From assembly GCF_033720595.1 (NCBI RefSeq), contig NZ_JAWWCF010000188.1, positions 1 to 5,730 of the forward strand: DNA of 5,730 nucleotides. The letters are read 5' to 3'. Source of the DNA: Lishizhenia sp033720595 (lineage in GTDB: Bacteria > Bacteroidota > Bacteroidia > Flavobacteriales_D > Crocinitomicaceae). The position numbers and the translations under genes are program-made. This document shows, one piece after another, positions 1-5,730 of the stretch; position 1 is the first letter of the stretch; each line of letters opens with the position of its first letter. The notes under the pieces are model-generated. The model was not told where the DNA came from. It saw nothing but the letters and a program-made list of their open reading frames with translations, and made no database searches.

Positions 1-24
1 ACATCACCTTCTGTTTGGTGGGTG

Positions 25-32
25 CAAATATA
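25..32 (-). promoter_or_regulatory. Possible divergent -7 promoter box (TATATTTG)
   Basis: Read on the minus strand, these bases are TATATTTG, a full match to the Bacteroidota primary-sigma -7 consensus TAnnTTTG. It would drive transcription leftward, toward a gene outside the window. No TTTG lies at the usual 17-23 nt upstream on that strand; the nearest TTG is about 29 nt away. The box therefore stands alone and could be chance in AT-rich DNA. Its position in the non-coding stretch before coaX, facing away from it, is what makes a divergent promoter plausible. Confidence 0.3.
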
Positions 33-88
33 TAAACTTTATTTGTTCTGAAGTGCCCTTGCAACAATTTTTTTTAAAATTCTTCGCT

Positions 89-96
89 TATCTTTG
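89..96 (+). promoter_or_regulatory. Probable coaX promoter -7 box (TATCTTTG)
   Basis: TATCTTTG matches the Bacteroidota -7 consensus TAnnTTTG exactly and ends 7 nt before the coaX ATG at 104. In this promoter class transcription starts a few bases after the box, so the mRNA would begin at about 100-103, leaving almost no 5' leader. The -33 element is poor: a run of T at 68-75 lies at about the right distance, but there is no TTTG, and the nearest TTG (59-61) is too far at 27 nt. If this is the operon promoter, the upstream GTG at 53 cannot be the coaX start. Confidence 0.45.
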
Positions 97-103
97 TCCA
101 TCA

Positions 104-841
104 ATGGAAGAAGAAGCGAAAAATCTAATTATAGATGCCGGGAATACGCGTGTGAAGATAGTTGAAGTCCAGGGAGATGACTTGCGCGTTTTGGCTGCAG
201 TTACCTTGGGCGATTTAAAAAATACCCAAAGTGAAAAAAAATACCAAGGGTATAAAAAATCTTTACTTTCTAGTGTGCTTTCCTCATCTGATACGGATTT
301 TTTGGTTCAATACTTTCAACCAGATCATGTTTTGAGTAGTTCTTCCGAGTATCCTTTTGTTAATCTTTATCAAAGCGAAACCTTGGGAGCTGATAGGGCT
401 GCTAATGCTGCTTTTGCCCATACAGAAATGCTGAAAAGAAAAACACCTGTGCTCATCGTAGATATAGGTACATGTATCAAGTTTGATTTTGTTAATGAAA
501 GGGGAGAGTATTTGGGAGGTTCAATTTCTCCAGGATTACAAATGCGGTATAAAGCCATGAACGCTTTTACGGGACGTTTACCGCTTTACCAGAATACCGA
601 TCCAACTCCGTTGATTGGAAATTCTACACATAAAAGTATGTGGTCGGGTGTTATAAATGGAATGCGTGCAGAAATTCAAGGGTTGATAGCCGAATATGAA
701 AAGCAATATGCTGGATTAACAACTTTTATGACAGGTGGAGATGCTAATTTATTTGATATGGCAGCAAAAAATTACATCTTTGTCAACGAAAATTTAACGC
801 TTCAAGGCTTAAATCTAATTCTCGAGCATAATGCGAAATAA
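104..841 (+). CDS. coaX: Type III pantothenate kinase
   Basis: This enzyme phosphorylates pantothenate to 4'-phosphopantothenate, the first step of coenzyme A synthesis, in the cytoplasm. The 245 residues match the usual family size. Motifs of the acetate/sugar kinase-like fold appear in order: the phosphate loop DAGNTRVK (11-18), GADR (95-98, with Asp97 the expected catalytic base), DIGTC (120-124, the second nucleotide-binding motif), GGSISPG (138-144) and TGGDA near the C terminus (210-214). Family knowledge says type III enzymes are usually homodimers, need a monovalent cation and resist CoA feedback; none of that is visible here. I chose ATG 104 over an in-frame GTG at 53 because homologues begin just before the DxGNT loop, the extra 17 residues look unlike this family, and a promoter box sits at 89-96. 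The end overlaps the next gene by 11 nt, which suggests co-transcription. Synonymous codon use is AT-rich (AAC for 2 of 16 Asn). Confidence 0.95.
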   Translation: MEEEAKNLIIDAGNTRVKIVEVQGDDLRVLAAVTLGDLKNTQSEKKYQGYKKSLLSSVLSSSDTDFLVQYFQPDHVLSSSSEYPFVNLYQSETLGADRAANAAFAHTEMLKRKTPVLIVDIGTCIKFDFVNERGEYLGGSISPGLQMRYKAMNAFTGRLPLYQNTDPTPLIGNSTHKSMWSGVINGMRAEIQGLIAEYEKQYAGLTTFMTGGDANLFDMAAKNYIFVNENLTLQGLNLILEHNAK

Positions 842-2180
842 TATATTAATACTCTTTGCGGTGTGTATGGCTCCTTTTTTAAGGGCACAGACAAATGCAT
901 CGTCTCCATATTCATCCTTAGGTGTTGGGGAAACTAACTTTTTTGGAAGTAGTTATTTCCAATCCATGGGAGGATCATCTGTTGCGTTAATCGATAGTTC
1001 TCAAACTAATCTTTTTAATCCTTCATCTTACGCAAGTATTGCCAAGGGTCTCCCACTTTTTTCTATGGGAATTGATTACAGAAACACCACCTTGTCAGAC
1101 GGAGCTTCTGAAGGGAATTTATCATACGGTAACGTTACGCATTTTTCACTTGTAGTTCCTTTTGCTAATCGCTTTGGGTTAGGTTTTGGAATCCGTCCGT
1201 ACAGTAGAGTAGGATACGATGTAAATGATGCTGAGCTTGTAGACGGGGATTCTGTCTTTTATGAATACAAAGGATCTGGGGGGATACAACAAGTTTTTGG
1301 TGGATTGAGTGTTAATGTAATTGCCAAGAAAAAACATGTTCTAGGTTTAGGTGTAAATGGAAACTTTTTATTTGGTTACACGCAAAATTACAGTAGAACT
1401 TACAGAATGGTTTCTACCTCTGAGCTAGGTTCTTACAAAGATGACAGGTTGAACTACAGAGGGTACACCTATGATTTAGGAATGAATTATAGTTTTACGC
1501 CGAATTCAGAACATAGAGTTACAATAGGTGCAAGCTATACTCCTAGTCAACAAATATCTGTAGCTCAAAACAAATACGATGTCTTCTTTACGAGTTATAA
1601 CAATATTGGAACCTATGATACCCTATACCCAAATCCTGATGCGCAAGGAACAACTACTCTAGCTTCTAGCTATAAATTGGGAATTACTTATAGCTTTACG
1701 CCGCAAGCGGATACAAATAGTTCAAGAAGATTAAAGCCGGAGTTTTTACTTACGGCAGAATATAATGCCGACAATTGGAGTGAGTATTCTAGAACCCTTG
1801 GAGGAATTCCGGATGCGAATACTTTGTTTGATGCTACTTCTTACCGTGTTGGTTTACAATATAAACCACACAGAATAGCAGCTGAAAGAAAAACGGTGGC
1901 AAAGTATTATGAAAGAATGAGTTATCGCGTAGGATTCTACAACAGCGTTCTTCCAAATAAGGTGAATCAAAGTCAGTTGTCAGAATTTGGCACAAGTTTT
2001 GGGATAGGATTACCGGTAGTGTTAAACAGAGCTGTTTCCTCCATAAACTTAGGGGTTACATATGGACAAAGAGGAAATGGTAACATTAACACAATACAAG
2101 AAAACTTTTGGGGAATTAATTTTGGTGTAAATTTGTCGCCCGGTTATGACCGATGGTTTAGAAAGTACAAATACGATTAA
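831..2180 (+). CDS. FadL/OmpP1-like outer-membrane beta-barrel protein
   Basis: This is a 449-residue predicted outer-membrane protein of unknown substrate. A signal peptide covers residues 1 to about 19 (basic MRNN, hydrophobic core, cleavage probably after FLRA). The mature start, SSPYSSLGVGE, and the following segment, SMGGSSVALIDSSQTNLFNPSSYA (46-69), with its invariant-looking asparagine-proline, resemble the N-terminal region of FadL/OmpP1-type channels, where an N-terminal plug is followed by a barrel. Alternating hydrophobic/polar strands rich in Gly, Tyr and Phe run to the end (for example LGLGVNGNFLFGYTQNY and INLGVTYGQRG). The C-terminal WFRKYKYD is common in Bacteroidota barrels of this kind. 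It begins inside the last codons of coaX, and the TPR gene follows after 14 nt. FadL relatives move hydrophobic molecules, and PorV/LptO of the type IX secretion system is a distant relative, but I cannot assign either role. Proximity to lptC hints at envelope assembly. The family-level call is fairly secure; the function is open. Confidence 0.8.
   Translation: MRNNILILFAVCMAPFLRAQTNASSPYSSLGVGETNFFGSSYFQSMGGSSVALIDSSQTNLFNPSSYASIAKGLPLFSMGIDYRNTTLSDGASEGNLSYGNVTHFSLVVPFANRFGLGFGIRPYSRVGYDVNDAELVDGDSVFYEYKGSGGIQQVFGGLSVNVIAKKKHVLGLGVNGNFLFGYTQNYSRTYRMVSTSELGSYKDDRLNYRGYTYDLGMNYSFTPNSEHRVTIGASYTPSQQISVAQNKYDVFFTSYNNIGTYDTLYPNPDAQGTTTLASSYKLGITYSFTPQADTNSSRRLKPEFLLTAEYNADNWSEYSRTLGGIPDANTLFDATSYRVGLQYKPHRIAAERKTVAKYYERMSYRVGFYNSVLPNKVNQSQLSEFGTSFGIGLPVVLNRAVSSINLGVTYGQRGNGNINTIQENFWGINFGVNLSPGYDRWFRKYKYD
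1469..1703 (+). repeat. Two in-frame degenerate copies of a barrel-strand segment
   Basis: Within the barrel gene, 1469-1502 and 1670-1703 are 34-nt segments with 28 identical positions, exactly 201 nt (67 codons) apart and in the same frame. They encode YDLGMNYSFTP (214-224) and YKLGITYSFTP (281-291). Each looks like a transmembrane strand followed by a short periplasmic turn. This may be a relic of internal duplication of a barrel hairpin, or convergence on a favoured strand-turn sequence. Confidence 0.45.
2107..2135 (+). promoter_or_regulatory. Possible internal promoter for the TPR gene
   Basis: TTTG at 2107-2110, a 17-nt spacer and TAAATTTG at 2128-2135 fit the Bacteroidota pattern TTTG-N17-23-TAnnTTTG. 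A second -7-like box, TAATTTTG, lies at 2117-2124. Transcription would start near 2140, about 55 nt before the TPR gene's ATG. The site lies inside the last codons of the barrel gene, so the match may only reflect the coding of Phe, Gly and Asn residues. TAnnTTTG boxes occur elsewhere within genes here (3783-3790 and 3951-3958), but without a correctly spaced TTTG. Confidence 0.25.
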
Positions 2181-2194
2181 TAAAAAAAACAAAG

Positions 2195-3454
2195 ATGAAG
2201 TTAGGAAAACTTATACTTGGAGCTGCAGTGTTAGCAACGTTTACAGCGAATGCACAAGGTGAGGGTGATAGAAACGAGTGTAATAGGTACAAAAAAGTAG
2301 CGAATGTTGCTTATGGAGCGAAAAACTACAAAAAAGCCGCTACAGCTTATTTACAAGCAGAAAAGGAATGTGGAGGTTTAGAAAATGCTTTCTACAGTCC
2401 AATGATTTACTCTTTGGAGCGTATGGTTAAAGAAACTGAAGGTGAAGAGCAAGCTGCATACATCGATTCTTTATTATCCACTTACGATAATGCGCAAAGA
2501 CAGCACGGAATCAATGTTTCTTATAAAAAGAAAGAGGGTAAATACTTATTACTTTCTAACAGAGCTGATAAATTAGAAGAGGCTGATTCAGCATTTAGTT
2601 ATATTATTTATAACCACTCTGAAGAAGCTACAGACTATACAGTTCAGCAGTACTACGCAAACATTTACACCTTATGGTCTAAAGCAGAAGGTGAAGCAAA
2701 AGATGGGTACACGAAAAGAATTATTGGGGAATACTTTAAATTGAACAACATTGTTTCTGAAAAAGGATTAACGCCAAGAACTTTAGAGGTATTAACATCT
2801 TACTTGGATTATGTAGCAAGAGATTGTGAATCTTTATTACCAGAGATCAACAACTTTATGGCTGCTTTACCACAAGAGAAAGATTTGAAAAAATCTAACG
2901 TAAATAACTTTATCAAATTGTTAGAAACGAAATCTTGTACAGATAGTAAAGAATACGAAATGTTGATAGATACATTAATTGCTATCGACCCAACATCAGT
3001 AGATGCGAAATTGCAAAAAGCGAAATTGTTAGATGTAAAAGGAAGAACTTCTTCTGCTGTAGCAGCATACAAAGAAGTAATAGACCTTTCTGATGATGCG
3101 GATTTAATTTCTGATGCAGAATTGGCAATTGCTACTGCTTACTACAGAGCTAGAAGTTACAAAGCTGCACACAATGCAGGATTAGCAGTAAGCGGAAAGA
3201 ACTCAGTGGAAGGAGCTAAAATTGCAGCAAACTCTGTAATGGCTAGCATCAACGATTGTGGAAACACAACATTCGAAAGAAAAGCAAACAACTACTACGC
3301 TGTAGAAATTGCAAATAAGTACGGATTCAGTGCTTCTCGTTACCAAGCAGCTTGTCCTTCAGGAGAAGATATCTTTAATGCGAGTAAGCAAGTAGGTGAA
3401 ACGATCACTTTAGAATGTTGGGGAAATAGAACGGTAACTGTTCAGAAATTCTAA
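2195..3454 (+). CDS. Secreted tetratricopeptide-repeat (TPR) protein
   Basis: This 419-residue protein carries a clear signal peptide (MKLGKLILGAAVLATFTANA, cut before Gln21), so it is probably periplasmic. Helical repeats of TPR type are visible: about 30-60 (GAKNYKKAATAYLQAEKECG), about 263-297 (DAKLQKAKLLDVKGRTSSAVAAYKEVI) and about 304-333 (AELAIATAYYRARSYKAAHNAG). The middle (110-250) is also helix-rich but more divergent. The C terminus switches to a strand-like tail (GETITLECWGNRTVTVQKF). TPR domains bind partner proteins; no catalytic motif is visible. There are seven cysteines, and those at 355, 387 and 408 could form disulfides in the periplasm. The start follows an A-rich leader without Shine-Dalgarno, 14 nt after the barrel gene, and the stop shares a base with lptC. 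Codon use differs from its neighbours (17 of 28 Asn are AAC and about three quarters of Tyr are TAC), suggesting an abundant protein. A scaffold for the barrel protein or Lpt machinery is a guess. Confidence 0.85.
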   Translation: MKLGKLILGAAVLATFTANAQGEGDRNECNRYKKVANVAYGAKNYKKAATAYLQAEKECGGLENAFYSPMIYSLERMVKETEGEEQAAYIDSLLSTYDNAQRQHGINVSYKKKEGKYLLLSNRADKLEEADSAFSYIIYNHSEEATDYTVQQYYANIYTLWSKAEGEAKDGYTKRIIGEYFKLNNIVSEKGLTPRTLEVLTSYLDYVARDCESLLPEINNFMAALPQEKDLKKSNVNNFIKLLETKSCTDSKEYEMLIDTLIAIDPTSVDAKLQKAKLLDVKGRTSSAVAAYKEVIDLSDDADLISDAELAIATAYYRARSYKAAHNAGLAVSGKNSVEGAKIAANSVMASINDCGNTTFERKANNYYAVEIANKYGFSASRYQAACPSGEDIFNASKQVGETITLECWGNRTVTVQKF

Positions 3455-4002
3455 TGAGAGCCTTAGGCATTAACATATTTACGATACCTGTCATTCTTGG
3501 AGTGGCAGGTATCTTTTTTTCTTGTGTAAACGATTTGGAAAGAATTAAAGAAGTTTCTTCCATCGAACATGCACCAGATGAAGCTTCGCGTAATTTAAAT
3601 GTAATCTATACGGATTCTGGTTATGCGAAGTTAGAATTGACAGCTACTATCGCTGAGTCTTATAATGAGACGCAAAAGACGAAGTTGAAAGATGGTTTGA
3701 AGGTCAAGTTCTTCAACGATAATGGAGAGGTTGTGTCTATCTTAACAGCTTTGTATGGCGAGATAGATAAGAATACAGGTGATATGTTTGTGAGAGATAG
3801 TGTAGAGCTCAAGAATGTTGAACAGAACAAAATTTTAAAATCAGAAGAACTCATTTGGGATAAGAAAGGTGATTCTGTTTATACAGAAAAAGCCGTTACG
3901 ATTACTTACCCTAATATGATACTATACGGACAAGGAGCGAAAACGAATCGTAATTTTGATACGGCCTTTGTCTATAATGTAAAAGCACGCGTTAATAAAT
4001 AG
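3454..4002 (+). CDS. lptC: LPS export protein LptC
   Basis: LptC receives lipopolysaccharide from the inner-membrane transporter LptB2FG and passes it to the LptA-like periplasmic bridge. The 182 residues match the length of LptC proteins. An N-terminal hydrophobic segment (about 7-23) ends in FFSC, so Cys24 may be a lipidated anchor, although Phe at -3 is not a classical lipobox. Otherwise the segment would remain as a membrane helix, as in E. coli LptC. The rest is strand-rich, with features I recognise from Bacteroidota LptC: YTDSGYAKLELTA (52-64), KFFNDNGEVVSILTALYGEID (85-105), TGDMFVRDSVEL (108-119), LKSEELIWDKKGDSVYTEKAVTI (128-150) and the closing YGQGAKTNRNF (158-168). These alternating strands would form the half beta-jellyroll that holds lipid A. 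ATG 3454 uses the last A of the TPR stop codon (TAATG), a typical sign of coupled translation. Other lpt genes are not in the window. Confidence 0.88.
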   Translation: MRALGINIFTIPVILGVAGIFFSCVNDLERIKEVSSIEHAPDEASRNLNVIYTDSGYAKLELTATIAESYNETQKTKLKDGLKVKFFNDNGEVVSILTALYGEIDKNTGDMFVRDSVELKNVEQNKILKSEELIWDKKGDSVYTEKAVTITYPNMILYGQGAKTNRNFDTAFVYNVKARVNK

Positions 4003-4005
4003 AAC

Positions 4006-4227
4006 ATGCAAACGTACAATAAGATCATGCAAGTATTTTGGCTTGCGCTCGTTATTCTTTCTTTCATCTACATTACCTACATGGGAATTACCGAAGGTTT
4101 TGAAACATGGCTTAGCTTTTATTTGTTGCCCGTATTTGCCTTCTGTTTTTGGATGATTAGAAGATGGATGATGAAGCGAATGCTGAAACATCAACAATAC
4201 TTAGAGGATCAAGCAAAGAATAAGTAA
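4006..4227 (+). CDS. Small two-helix membrane protein, function unknown
   Basis: I do not recognise a named family for this 73-residue protein. It has two hydrophobic helices (about 9-27 and 36-52) joined by a short loop with acidic residues (GITEGFETW). A strongly basic stretch (RRWMMKRMLKHQQ, 52-64) and a charged tail (EDQAKNK) follow. By the positive-inside rule both ends should face the cytoplasm, making a hairpin in the inner membrane. Tryptophans at 12, 35, 49 and 54 sit near the expected membrane boundaries. It starts three bases after the lptC stop and shares its strand and spacing, so it is very likely co-transcribed and real despite its size. A role in stabilising or regulating the LPS transporter is possible but rests only on position. 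A Met at residue 8 is an alternative start; the first ATG fits the gene spacing better. Confidence 0.75.
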   Translation: MQTYNKIMQVFWLALVILSFIYITYMGITEGFETWLSFYLLPVFAFCFWMIRRWMMKRMLKHQQYLEDQAKNK

Positions 4228-4242
4228 TACTGTTACTTTTTT
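4222..4242 (+). terminator. Weak hairpin plus T-tract at operon end
   Basis: AAGTAA (4222-4227) can pair with TTACTT (4233-4238) around a 5-nt loop, and the 3' arm runs into six T residues (4237-4242). The stem has only one G-C pair and includes the stop codon of the small membrane protein, so it would be a weak intrinsic terminator. Its position right at the end of the tight gene cluster is the main support. Confidence 0.3.
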
Positions 4243-4283
4243 ACCGTTTATCATTTAATAGTTAAGTATTGAGCTTCCTCCTG

Positions 4284-4292
4284 TAACTTTTG
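4284..4292 (+). promoter_or_regulatory. Imperfect -7-like box before the DUF5686 gene
   Basis: TAACTTTTG resembles TAnnTTTG with one extra T and lies 28 nt before the ATG at 4321. A TTG at 4269-4271 is only 12 nt upstream, shorter than the usual -33 spacing. This is the best promoter candidate in the 93-nt gap (4228-4320), which otherwise holds only the weak hairpin at its left end and no ORF worth calling. Confidence 0.25.
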
Positions 4293-4320
4293 GGATGAAC
4301 CAGATGTCTTAAATAATGAT

Positions 4321-5730
4321 ATGAAACAACTACTCATCATACTTTTAACCCTCCTAGGGACCATACATGTGTATGGACAAGACCTGTTGAAAGGGAAGGT
4401 AGTAGATGAGAATTATCAACCGATTCCTTTCGTAGATATTTTCCTAAGAGGACAAAACAACCAATACCGCGTCAGATCTGATGTAGAAGGGAATTATTCC
4501 GTGAACCTAGAAAATGGTTCTTATCGGGTAATCTATGCAGCTACAGGATACGAGAAAAAAGAAGTTTTTATAGCTGTAAAAAAGGGAGAGAATGTTCAAA
4601 ACGTTCAGCTTTTCCCCATGCGTATCCAAGATATAGACGAGGTTGAAATTTCTGGAAGTAAAAAGAATCCGGGAAGAGAGATTATTCTGAAAGTTGTTCG
4701 GAGAAAGGACAGTTTAGATTTCAATCAGTATCCTTACTCTTGTGACGTATATATCAAAGCCACTGAGAAAATTCAAAGAATTGAAGAAGCGCCTAAAAAG
4801 AAAAGGCGTAAAAAAGAAAAGGAAGCTGAAGACACCACCTCTAAAGATAATTCACTAGAATTTCTTCGCAACTTCAATATGATAGAGGTTGGTCTGAAGC
4901 GTAATTATGCTCCTTACAACAAAGTAAGAGAGTTAAGAAATGCTTTTGAACAGCGTGGGTCTAGAAGCAATTACCTTTATTTCACTACCACGGCAAAATC
5001 AAATTTTAATTTTTTTAAGAATACCTTGTTTTTGGATGATTTGAATGAATCTCCTGTGCCATCTCCAATTTCTACCGTTGGAATTTTGTCGTATAAATAT
5101 AAGTTGGTTGATGTACTTGAAGTGGATAGTGTTAAAACCTTTAAGATAGAGATTAAAGCCCGCTCTTCAGCTACTTCAACCTTGTCCGGTTTTATCTATG
5201 TTAGGGATGGAAGTTGGATGGTGGAGAAGTTACAGTTGACTTTAAGTGGTGGGAACTTGTTAATGTATGACTACTTTACCATAGAACAAGATTTTGATAT
5301 TTCTTCAGATACCACTTGTGTGTTAAGTCAGCAATTAATGACTTACGGTGTGAATCACAAGGAATCTATACATACTTGTAAAACTTCTGTGAAGTATACG
5401 AATTATGACTTTGGAGTGAACTTTCCACCCAAGTATTTTGGGAATGAGGTAGCGGTTACTACAGAAAAAGCATATGAGCGTGATTCAAGTTTTTGGAAAA
5501 ATACGAGAACGGAGCCCTTGTCTCCAGAGGAATTAGAATATGTGCGCAAAAGAGACAGTATTTATACCCTAAGGCATTCCAAGGGGTATTTGGATTCGAT
5601 AGATTCAATCGCTAATCGTATTACCTACATAGATGTATTACTTAACGGTGTTGATTTTATCAATAGGGATAAAGGAAGGCAATGGGTGTTAGGTTCATTA
5701 GCCTCCATGGTGCAGCCTGTTTATATTGCC
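4321..5730 (+). CDS. DUF5686 carboxypeptidase-regulatory-domain outer-membrane protein (3' truncated)
   Basis: The reading frame is open from ATG 4321 to the window edge, giving 470 residues with no stop; relatives are usually around 800 or more, so the C-terminal part is missing. A signal peptide spans 1 to about 19 (MKQLLIILLTLLGTIHVYG). Residues 22-105 form a carboxypeptidase regulatory-like beta-sandwich (LLKGKVVDENYQPIPFVDIFLRG, then SDVEGNYSVNL and GSYRVIYAATGYEKKEV), the domain also found at the N terminus of many TonB-dependent receptors. The DUF5686 part follows: SGSKKNPGREIILKVVRRKD (111-130), YPYSCDVYIKATEKI (137-151) and ERDSSFWKNTRTEPLSPEE (386-404). A highly basic low-complexity insert lies at 159-167. 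In this family the unseen C terminus is expected to be an outer-membrane barrel. The molecular function is unknown. It lacks TonB-box/plug features in the visible part, so I do not call it a TonB-dependent receptor. The 93-nt gap suggests a separate transcription unit. Confidence 0.85.
   Translation, partial: MKQLLIILLTLLGTIHVYGQDLLKGKVVDENYQPIPFVDIFLRGQNNQYRVRSDVEGNYSVNLENGSYRVIYAATGYEKKEVFIAVKKGENVQNVQLFPMRIQDIDEVEISGSKKNPGREIILKVVRRKDSLDFNQYPYSCDVYIKATEKIQRIEEAPKKKRRKKEKEAEDTTSKDNSLEFLRNFNMIEVGLKRNYAPYNKVRELRNAFEQRGSRSNYLYFTTTAKSNFNFFKNTLFLDDLNESPVPSPISTVGILSYKYKLVDVLEVDSVKTFKIEIKARSSATSTLSGFIYVRDGSWMVEKLQLTLSGGNLLMYDYFTIEQDFDISSDTTCVLSQQLMTYGVNHKESIHTCKTSVKYTNYDFGVNFPPKYFGNEVAVTTEKAYERDSSFWKNTRTEPLSPEELEYVRKRDSIYTLRHSKGYLDSIDSIANRITYIDVLLNGVDFINRDKGRQWVLGSLASMVQPVYIA

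Noticed and set aside
53..103. N-terminal extension of coaX from GTG 53
   Set aside because: The added residues (MPLQQFFLKFFAYLCPS) are atypical for a cytoplasmic kinase whose homologues start just before the DxGNT loop, and a -7 promoter box lies within this stretch.
370..558. Minus-strand ORF of 62 codons inside coaX
   Set aside because: Antisense to a well-supported gene covering the GADR and DIGTC motifs; its translation shows no recognisable domain.
2809..3072. Minus-strand ORF of 87 codons inside the TPR gene
   Set aside because: Antisense shadow of a clear coding gene; no domain and no promoter-like context.
3783..3790. TAnnTTTG box (TATGTTTG) inside lptC
   Set aside because: The nearest upstream TTTG (3750-3753) is 29 nt away, outside the usual spacing, and no gene starts soon after.
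3660..3854. Minus-strand ORF of 64 codons inside lptC
   Set aside because: Serine/leucine-rich translation of the kind produced opposite Lys/Glu-rich coding DNA; the sense strand encodes conserved LptC strands.
3951..3958. TAATTTTG box near the end of lptC as a promoter for the small membrane gene
   Set aside because: No TTTG lies 17-23 nt upstream, and the 3-nt gap between the genes already points to co-transcription.
3922..4197. Minus-strand ORF of 91 codons across lptC and the small membrane gene
   Set aside because: It spans two sense genes, and its translation has no signal peptide, membrane helix or known motif. The sense 73-residue protein has coherent membrane topology and operon spacing.
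4228..4320. Riboswitch, tRNA or small RNA in the intergenic gap
   Set aside because: Only a six-pair AT-rich hairpin is visible; no cloverleaf, conserved riboswitch core or strong stem was found.

Overview
The window reads as an ordinary chromosomal segment of a Bacteroidota bacterium, most likely class Flavobacteriia (order Flavobacteriales, perhaps the Crocinitomicaceae/Fluviicola side; this finer placement is a guess from the style of the proteins). The signs are AT-rich DNA, A-rich gene leaders without Shine-Dalgarno sequences, TAnnTTTG promoter-like boxes, an outer-membrane barrel protein with a typical Bacteroidota start (SSPYSSLGVGE) and end (WFRKYKYD), a Bacteroidota-type LptC, and a carboxypeptidase-regulatory-domain/DUF5686 protein.

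Layout: all six genes are on the + strand. A short upstream region (1-103) holds a probable promoter for the first gene and possibly a divergent one. Five tightly packed genes follow: coaX (type III pantothenate kinase, 104-841), a FadL/OmpP1-like outer-membrane barrel protein (831-2180, overlapping coaX by 11 nt), a secreted TPR-repeat protein (2195-3454), lptC (3454-4002, sharing one base with the TPR stop) and a 73-residue two-helix membrane protein (4006-4227). The overlaps and gaps of 3-14 nt point to one operon. A 93-nt gap (4228-4320) with a weak hairpin separates them from a DUF5686 outer-membrane protein that starts at 4321 and runs off the right edge (470 codons present, 3' end missing).

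How the genes fit together: coaX makes 4'-phosphopantothenate for coenzyme A and seems to be the metabolic gene heading a block of envelope genes. The barrel, TPR, LptC and small membrane proteins would sit in the outer membrane, periplasm, and inner-membrane/periplasm interface. LptC is the only one with a well-defined role, carrying LPS from the LptB2FG transporter toward the outer membrane. Linking the barrel and TPR proteins to LPS or outer-membrane assembly is inference from gene order.

I found no mobile element, CRISPR array, RNA gene, frameshift or clear sign of transfer. I do not see a new biological system. The best leads are the uncharacterised barrel-TPR-LptC-small-protein block, the unusual codon use of the TPR gene together with a possible internal promoter before it, and the near-leaderless arrangement of coaX.
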